From positions 66,829 to 130,828 of the forward strand of contig DATATV010000052.1 in the NCBI GenBank assembly GCA_036268615.1: a stretch of DNA of 64,000 bases, in the 5' to 3' direction. Shown here in pieces: positions 50,301 to 59,300 of the stretch; the first letter of the stretch is position 1; every line of letters starts with the position of its first letter. The stretch comes from DATATV01 sp036268615 (GTDB lineage: Bacteria; Actinomycetota; Actinomycetes; Mycobacteriales; Pseudonocardiaceae). The position numbers and the translations under genes are program-made. The notes beneath the pieces were generated by a model. The model made no database searches and was not told where the DNA came from. It saw only the letters and a list, made by a program, of their open reading frames with translations.

Positions 50301-53300
50301 GGGTCTCGAAGAACCAGTGCTGGATCGGGGTCAGCGGCGCGGGACCGGTCGCCGAGGGCACGACGGTCAGTGCGGTGCGCGGGGTCAGGTCGGTCGCCTC
50401 GGTCAGTTCGGCGATCGTCTGGTGCACAAAGATGTCCTTGGCGGTCAGCCGCAGGCCCGCCTGCCGCGCCCGGGCGACCACCTGGATGGACAGGATGGAG
50501 TCGCCGCCCAGTTCGAAGAAGTTGTCCAGCACGCCGACCCGGGTGACCTGCAACACCTGCGACCAGATCCCGGCGAGCGTCTGCTGGACGGCCGTGGCCG
50601 GTTCGAGGTAGTCGGCGGTCGCGTCCAGCGGCTCGGTCGGCGCGGGCAGCGCGCGCCGGTCCACCTTGCCGTTGGCGGTCAACGGCAACTGGTCGAGCAC
50701 GACGAACGCCGAGGGCACCAGGTAGTCGGGTAGCCGCTGCTTGAGCGCGGCCCGCACCGCGGCCGACGCGGGCGCCGCGGAGTCGGCGGCGACCAGGTAG
50801 GCGACCAGCCGGTGGTGGCCGTCCGCGTTCTCCCGGGCCACCACGACCGCCTCGGCCACGTCGGGCAGGGCCAGCAGCGCGGTCTCGATCTCACCGGGCT
50901 CGATCCGGACGCCACGCACCTTGACCTGGTCGTCGGCCCGGCCCAGGTACTCCAGCACGCCGTCCGGGGTCCACCGGACCACGTCCTCGGTGCGGTACAT
51001 CCGGCTGCCGGCCGGCCCGAACGGGTCGGCCAGGAAGGCCGCCGCGGTCAGCCCGCGCCTGCGGAGATAACCACGGGCCAACTGGTCGCCGCCGAGGTAC
51101 AGCTCGCCGGGCACGCCGACCGGCACCGGCCGCAGCGCCGCGTCCAGCACGTAGGCCCGCACATTGCCCAGCGGGCGACCGATCGCCGGTGCCCGGTCAC
51201 CGGTCACCCGGCACCAAACCGCGTCCACAGTGGACTCGGTAGGTCCGTAGAAGTTGTAGCTCGCGGTTCCGGGCGTGTCGGCCAGCTCCCGCCAGAGCGC
51301 GTCGCTGAGGGCTTCACCGCCGAGCATCAGGATCGCCGGTCGGTGGCGTCGGTCGGTCAGCAGTCCGGCGGGCAGCAGTTGGCGCAGGAACGACGGGGTC
51401 ACGTCGAGGAAGTCGATCCGGTGCTCGGCGACGTAGTCGACCAGCCGGTCGGGGTCCAGCCGCAATGCGTCGTCGATCAGGTGCAGCTCGTGGCCGTCGG
51501 CCATCAGCAGCGGGCCCTCCAGCGACGTGTCGAAGGAGAACACCGCGGTCGTCGCGACCCGCAGCCGCCGGCCCCCCGCGTCGGCCACGAACCCGGCCCG
51601 GTGGTTGGCCAGTAGGTTGAGTAGATTTCGTTGCGGGACAAGCACTCCCTTGGGTCGGCCGGTCGAACCCGAGGTGTAGATGAGGTAGGCCGCGCTGTCC
51701 GGTCCGAGTCGGCCGGTCCGGTCGGCCCCGGTCGGGTCGGTGGTCGGGCACAGGCCGACGGCGGCCAGCGTCTCCGGCGCGTCCAGTTGCAGCCGCAGCG
51801 CGCGGTCCGGCACATTGCCACCGGTGCCGACGGTGACCACCAGGATGGGGGCGGCGTCCTCGATCAGGACGGCGATCCGCCCGGTGGGCAGCGTCGGATC
51901 GATCGGCAGATAGACGCCGCCCGCCTTGAACACCGCGAGCAAGGTGATCACCAGGTCGGCGGTGCGCGGCAGGGCGAGCGCGACCACTCGTTCCGGCCCG
52001 ACCCCCAGCCGGATCAGGTGGTGGGCCAACCGGTTGGCCCGCTCGTTCAGCTCGGCGAAGCTCAGCGCCTCGTCGCCGCGGACCAGCGCGAGGTCGTCGG
52101 GTCTGCGCTCGGCCTGCTGCTCGAAGAGCGTCGCCAGCGTGCCGGTCGGCGCGGCCAACTCGGCACCGGTCCACTCGGTGAGCAGCTGGTGGTGCTCGGC
52201 GGCGGTGAGCAGCGGCAGCGCCGCGATCGGCCGGTCCGGGTTCTCGGCGATGCCGGCCAGCAGCACCTGGAGGTGACCCACCAGCCGGACCGCGGTGGCC
52301 CGGTCGAACAGGTCGGTGTTGTAGACGAGCATCCCGGCCAGGTCGGTGCCCTGCTCCTGGAAGTCGACGCTCAGGTCGAAGCTCGTCGTGACCACCGGCA
52401 TGGCCAGCTCGCTGACCTCAAGGCCGGGCAGACCGTCGGCCTGGCCGGGCGTGTTCTGCAGCACGACCATCGCCTGGAACAGCGGGGTCCGGCTGGTGTC
52501 CCGCTCCGGCGCGACCTCGTCGACCACCCGCTCGAACGGCACGTCCTGGTGGGCGAACGCGTCCAGCACGGTGCCGCGCACCTGCGCCAGGAAGTCCTGG
52601 AATCCCAGCCGGTCATCCACGGTGGACCGGATGACCAGGGTGTTGACGAAAAAGCCGATCAGCCGTTCCCACTCGGCCCGGTCCCGGCCGGACACCACGG
52701 TGCCCACCGCGATGTCCCGCTGCCCCGACCAGCGGTGGAACAACAGCTGGCAGGCCGCGGTGAGCGTCATGAACAGCGTGCCGTTCTGCGCCCGGCCCAG
52801 TTCCCTGATCCGCGCGGCAACCTCGGCCGGCACGGTGAACTCGACCCGGTCACCGTTCTTGGTCTGGACCGACGGCCGGGGCCGGTCGGTCGGCAGCTCC
52901 AGCGGTGCCACGCCGGCGAGCTGACCACGCCAGTAGCCCAACTGCTCGTCGACGGCCGGACCGGCGAGTTCGGCCCGCTGCCAGACCGCGAAGTCCGGGT
53001 ACTGATAGGACAGCGGCGGCAGCGGGGTGCCCGCGTAGAGGGCACTCAGGTCGTCCACGAGCACGCTCATCGACCAGCCGTCGGTGACGATGTGGTGCAG
53101 GGTCAGGGTCAGCGCGTGCTCGTCGGCGCAAAGCCGGATCAGCCCGGCCCGCAGCAGCGGGCCGGTGGTCAGGTCGAACGGCAAACTGCCGTCCGCGGCC
53201 AGGATGCGGTCCAGCTCGGCGGCCGGCTGATCACGGATGTCCTGAATGGACAGTTCGACGTCCGTCGCCGGGCCGACGATCTGCACACCCTGTCCGTTCA

Positions 53301-56300
53301 CCGAGTCGAACGTCGTGCGCAACGACTCGTGCCGGGCCACCAGCGCGGTCAGCGCCCGACGCAGCGCGGCCACGTCCAGCGGGCCGCGCAGCCGGACCGC
53401 GAACCGGCTCAGGTACTCCGCGCTGTCCTGCTCGAACTGGTCCAGGAACCACAGCCGCTGCTGCGCGAAGGACAGCGGCAACGGCTGGTCCCGGGGTGCC
53501 GGTGGAATGGTCGAGGGCGCCAAGGTGTCCGTCGCCTCGCCGTCGATCGCCACGGCCAGCGCCGCGACCGTGGGATGGCTGAACACCGTGCGCGGGGACA
53601 GCTCCGCCCCGAAGTGCGTGCGCAGCCGGGAGGTCACCCGGATACTGAGGATGGAGTCGCCGCCCAGCTCGAAGAAGTTGTCGTCACGGCCCACCCGCTC
53701 GACGGTCAGCAACTCGGTCCAGATCGCCGCCACGACCCGCTCGGTCGCGCTCACCGGCGCGCGGAACCGCGCTCGCGCCAGTGCGCCCAGCTCGACCGAG
53801 GGCAGTCCGGCGCGGTCGAGCTTTCCGTTGCGAGTCAACGGAAGTTCAGCAAGTACCAGAAAGGCGGTGGGCACCAGGTAGTCCGGTAGTTGGGCGGCCA
53901 GCGCGGCGCGCAGCACGGTCGGGTCCGGCGCCGGACCGCCTGCCCTCGGGACGACGTAGCCGACCAGATGCTTGTCGCCGTTGGCGTTCTGCCGGGCCAG
54001 CACGACGGCCTCGGCGACCGTGGGCAGCGCGGTCAGCGCGGCCTCGATCTCGCCGGTCTCCACCCGGAAACCGCGGATCTTGAGCTGCTGGTCGGTGCGG
54101 CCGAGGAAGTCCAGCGCGCCGTCGGCGCGCCAGCGCACCTGGTCACCGGTGCGGTACATCCGGGCGCCGGGCGGTCCGAACGGGTCGGCGACAAAACGTT
54201 CGGCGGTCATCCCCGGCTGGTTGAGATAACCCCGGGCGAGACCAGGGCCGGCCAGGAAGAGTTCCCCGGGTACACCGACCGGAACCGGGCCGAGCCGGTC
54301 GTTGAGCACGTAGGCGCGCATGTTGTCCAGCGGGCCGCCGATCGGCAGCGCAGCCGGCACGGGCGCGTCCGGCGGCAGCACGAACCGGGTGCCGAAGGTG
54401 GTCGTCTCGGTCGGGCCGTAGCCGTCCACGATGGTCAGCCCGGGACAGGCCGCCCGCACCCGGCGCACCGCGGCGGCCGGCACGATGTCGCCACCGGTCC
54501 ACACCTCGGCCGCGCCGGCCAGGCAGTCCGGCGCGTCCTGGGCAACCATCCGGAACAGGCCGGCGGTCAGCCAGAGCGCGGTGACGCCGTGCTCGCCGAC
54601 CAGCCGGCGCAGGGTGGCCACGTCCGGCTCGCCGGGCGGCGCGATGACAAGCTGCTGGCCGGTGAGCAGCGGCACCCACAGCTCGTAGGTGGACGCGTCG
54701 AAGGCGAGCGGCGAGTGCAGCAGCACCCGCGCGTGGCCACCGGTCGCGAACGACGAGTCGAAGGCGAGCGCGACCACGTCCCGATGACACACGCCCACGC
54801 CCTTGGGCACGCCGGTCGAGCCCGAGGTGTATTCGACGTAGGCCAGGTTGTCCGGCCCGACCAGCACGGCCGGCGCGGTCGTCGGCCGGGCGGTCGGCTC
54901 CGGGTCGGCGTCCACCGTGAGCAGCGTGCCGGCGTGTGCCTCGGCGGCGAGCGAAGCGTTTGCCTCGTCGGTGATCAGCACATTCGTCGCGGACTCGGTG
55001 AGCACCAGCCGCAGCCGGCCGACCGGCGCGCGGGAGTCCAGCGGCAGGTAGGCCGCGTTCGCCTTGAGCACGGCGAGCACCGCGACGACGGTGTGCACCG
55101 AGCGGTCCAGCAGGATGCCCACCCGGTGCTCCGGGCCGACGCCGGCCGCCAGCAGCCGGTGCGCCAGTTGGTTGGCCCGGCGGTCGAGTTCGGCGTAGCT
55201 GACCGATTCCTGGTCGGCGCGCACCGCACACGTGTCCGGCTGGCGGCGCACCTGGGCGGCGAACAGTTCGGCCACCGTGCCGGTCGGGAGCTGTTGGCGC
55301 CGCCCGGTGCCGTGCGCGAACACCCGGGCCCGCTCGGCCGGGTGCACTGTGGGCAACCCGGCGACGGTGTCGGTGTCGGTGATCGCGACGAGCAGCAGGT
55401 GCAGGTGCGCGGCGAGCCGCTGCGCGGTCTCCTCGTCGAACAGGGTCGGGTCGTAGGCCAGGTCGACGTGCAGCCGGTCGTCCAGGTGAGCCCGCGCGCT
55501 GAGCGGGAAGTTGGTCGTCTCCACCGCGCGCACGTCGGCGATCCGCACCCCGGCCGCGGCCACCGAGTCCTCGTCGAACGGGTAGTTCTCGAACACGATC
55601 ATGCTGTCGAACAGCGTGCTGCCCTCGGCCAGCTCGCTGAACATCCGCAGCTGGGACAGGGAGACGTAGTCGTACCGCCGGGACTCGCTCTGCTGCTGTT
55701 GCAGTTCCCGCAGCCAGTCCACGACGCGCTCGTCGCCGGTCAGCCGGACCCGGGTGGGCACGGTGTTGATGAACATGCCGACCATCGACTCGACCCCGGG
55801 CAGGTCGGCGGGCCGACCGGACACCGTGCTGCCGAACACGACGTCGCGCACACCGCTGTGCTGCGCGACGAGCAGCGCGAACGCGCCCTGGGTGACGGTG
55901 TTGACGGTCAGTCCGTGCCGCTGGGCGAAGCCGCGCACCCGTTCGGACTGCTCGGCCGGCAGGTCCACCTTCGCCCACGCCGAGGACTCGCTGCGGTGCG
56001 CCTCGACCGGCTGCCGGTCGAAGGGCAGCGGGGTCCGCGTGGTGAAGCCGTCGAGCAGTGCCCGCCAGTGCGTCTCGGCCTGCCCGGCGTCCTGCTCGGC
56101 CAACCAGCGCAGGAAGTCCGGCACCGGCCGGCGGGGGACCAGCTGGGCCGGCCGTCCCTGCACACCGGCCGCGTACTGCTCACACACCTCGGCGAACACC
56201 TGGCCGAGGCTCCAGCCGTCGAGCACCAGGTGGTGCGAGGTCCAGATCAGCACGACCTCGTCCTCGGTGTACCGGGCGATGGCCAACCGGACCAGCGGCG

Positions 56301-59300
56301 GCGCGGTCAGGTCGATGCCGGCCGCGCGGTCGGCATCGAGCACCCGCTCCAGTTCCGCGTCCCGCTCGGCCGTGGGCAGCGCCCGCCAGTCGTACTGCCG
56401 CACCGGGATGTCCAGCTGCCGGTGGATCACCTGGAGGGGTTCGGCGACGCCGTCCCAGACCACCGAGCCGCGCAGCACCGGCGTGCGGCGCACCACCCGC
56501 TGCCAGGCCGCGCCCAGCGCCGCCGGGTCGGACACCCCGGTCAGCCGCAGGCACGCCTGGTCGAGGTAGACGCTGGAATCGGCGTCCACCAGGCTGTGGA
56601 ACAACATGCCGGCCTGCAACGGGGTCAGCGGGTAGATGTCGGCCACCCCGGTGCCGTCGCCCACCAGCCGGTCCACCGTCGCCTGGTCCAGCCGGGCCAG
56701 CGGAAAGTCGCTGGGTGTCCGGCCGCCGGCCGCCGGCCGGGCGCAGTGCGCGACGATCTCGCGCAGTGCCTCGATCATCCGTTCGGCCAGGCCGCGCACG
56801 GTCGGCTCGTCGTGCACCTGGTCGGAGTACAGCCAGCTCAGTTCGAGCTGCCCGTCGCTCACCAGACCCGTGACGTCCAGCAGGTGATCGCGCTGCTGGC
56901 CGGGGTCGAGGTCGCTGCCGATACCGGCGCAGCGCTCCCGGAACAGGCCCTCGGTCGGGCCGGTCAGGTCCCACTGGCCGTGGTAGTTGAGGCAGACCTG
57001 TGGCGTGGGATCGTCGCGCAGTACCGCGGCCGGCGAGTCCGCCGCGCCGAGGTGGCGCAGCGCCTCGTAACCCAGCCCGTGGTGCGGCACGGCGCGCAGC
57101 TGTTCCTTGACCGACTTGAGCGTGTCGCCCCAGTCCACTGTGGACCCGAGGTGCAGCGGAAGTGGGAACTTGCTGGTGAACCAGCCGATCGTGCGGGACA
57201 CGTCGACGCCGTCGAGGATGTCCTCCCGGCCGTGGCCCTCCATCGTCAGCAGCACGTCGGGCCGCCCGGTCCAGTCGGCCAGCGTCCGGCCGAGCGCGCC
57301 GACCAGCAGGTCGTTGATGCGCGTGCGGTAGGCGGCCGGGACCTGGTGCAGCAGGGCGTCGGTGTGCTCGCGGTCCAGTCGGACGGTGACCGTCCTGGTC
57401 GAGCCGACCGTGTTCGCGCCGTCCAGGTCGACCGGCAGCGCGCCGGCCGCCGTCGTGCCCAGCTTGGCCCAGTAGGTCAGGTCCTCGTCCAGGGCGCCGG
57501 ATCGGACGTGCCCGACCAGCCGGTGGGCCCACTGGCCGAAGTCGGTCGGCACCGCCGGCAGGGTCACCGGCTCGCCGTTCGCGGCCTGCTGGTAGGCGGT
57601 GTCCAGGTCGCCGAGCAGGATGCGCCAGGACACGCCGTCCATGGCCAGGTGGTGCACGGTCAGGAACAGCCGGGGCCGGCGGTCCGGGCCCAGCTGGAAC
57701 AGGATGACCCGGATCAGCGGCCCGTCGGCGAGATCGAGGCCGGCCTGCGCCGCCAGCGCGGCCGCGTCCATCGCCGCGTCCTGCCCAGATTCGTCCATTG
57801 CGGACATGTTGCGGCGTTCGAACACCGCGGTCGGCTCGGTCGGCGCGATCTCCTGTTGCCAGTCGTCGGCCACCGAACGGAACCGGGCGCGCAGCGCGTC
57901 GTGCCGGCCGATGACCTCCGCCACGGCCGTGCGCAGCGCCTCCGGGTCGAGCTGCTCGGTCAGCTCCACCAGCGTGGACATGGTGAAGTGGCCGAGTGCC
58001 CCGTGGGTGTCGAAGAACCAGCGCTGGATCGGGGTGAGCGGCGCCGGCCCGCTGATCGGCTCCGCCGCGGACGTTTCCGGTGCGGTCGTGCTGCCGATCG
58101 TGGTGGCCAGTTCGGCGATGGTCTGCCGCAGGAAGATGTCCTTGGTGGTCACCGCGATCCCGGCCTGCCGGGCCAGCGACACCACCTGGATGGACAGGAT
58201 CGAGTCGCCGCCCAGTTCGAAGAAGTTGTCCAGCACGCCGACCCGCTCGGCACCCAGCACGGTCGCCCAGATGTCGGCGAGCGTGGCCTGCACCGGGGTC
58301 GAGGGCGCCAGGTAGTGCGCGCGCAGGTCCGCCCCGACCTCCGGGTCGGGCAGCGCCCTGCGGTTGACCTTTCCGTTGGGGCTCAACGGAAGCCGGTCCA
58401 GCACCACAAACGCGGCCGGCACGAAGTAGTCCGGTAGCCGCTGCTTGAGCTCGGCCCGCAGCTCGGCCGGCTGGGCCACCCCGGCGACCTGGTCGGTGGG
58501 CACGAGATAGGCGACGAGCTGACGGTGGCCGTCGGCGTTGTCCCGGCCCAGCACCACCACCTCGGCCACGTCCGCCCGGCGCAGCAGGGCTGCCTCGATC
58601 TCGCCCGGCTCGATCCGGAAGCCCCGGATCTTCACCTGGTCGTCGGCCCGGCCGAGGAACTCCAGGGTGCCCTCGGCCAGCCAGCGGACCAGGTCACCGG
58701 TCCGGTAGAGCCGGCTGCCGGCCGGCCCGAACGGGTTGGCGACGAACCGGCTCGCGGTCAGCCCGGGGCGCCCGAGGTATCCCCGGGCCAGGCCGGCACC
58801 GCCGAGGTACAGCTCACCCGGCACCCCGACCGGCACCGGCCGCAGCGCCGTGTCCAGCACATACCCCCGGGTGTTCGCGATCGGCCCGCCGATGGAGACG
58901 ATCTCGTTGCCGGACAACGGTTCGCTCATCGTCGCGCAGACCGTCGACTCGGTCGGTCCGTAGCCGTTGAGCAGCCGGCGGCCCACCGACCAGCGGCGGG
59001 CGAGAGCGGCCGGCATGGCCTCGCCGGCGACCATCAGCGTGCGCACCGAGGGTAGTTGCGCCGGGGACAGCACCGACAGCGCGGTCGGCGGCAGGATCGC
59101 CTGGCTGACCTGGTACTCGGCGATCAGCGCGGCCAGCGGTTCACCGGGCAGCAGCCGGTCGGCGGTGCCGAGGACCAGCGCCGCGCCGGAGACCAGCCCG
59201 ATGGCGATCTCCACGAAGGACGCGTCGAAGCTGGCCGACGCGAACTGGAGCAGCCGGTCACCCGGGCCGAGCTCGAACCGCTCGGCCAGCGCGAATCCGA

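Noticed and set aside
41842..58437. Very long plus-strand open frames (over 1,500 codons each) opposite the NRPS
   Set aside because: Antisense shadows: repeated Gln/Arg/Val/Gly translation that mirrors the NRPS repeats, no starts with ribosome sites and no recognisable protein.
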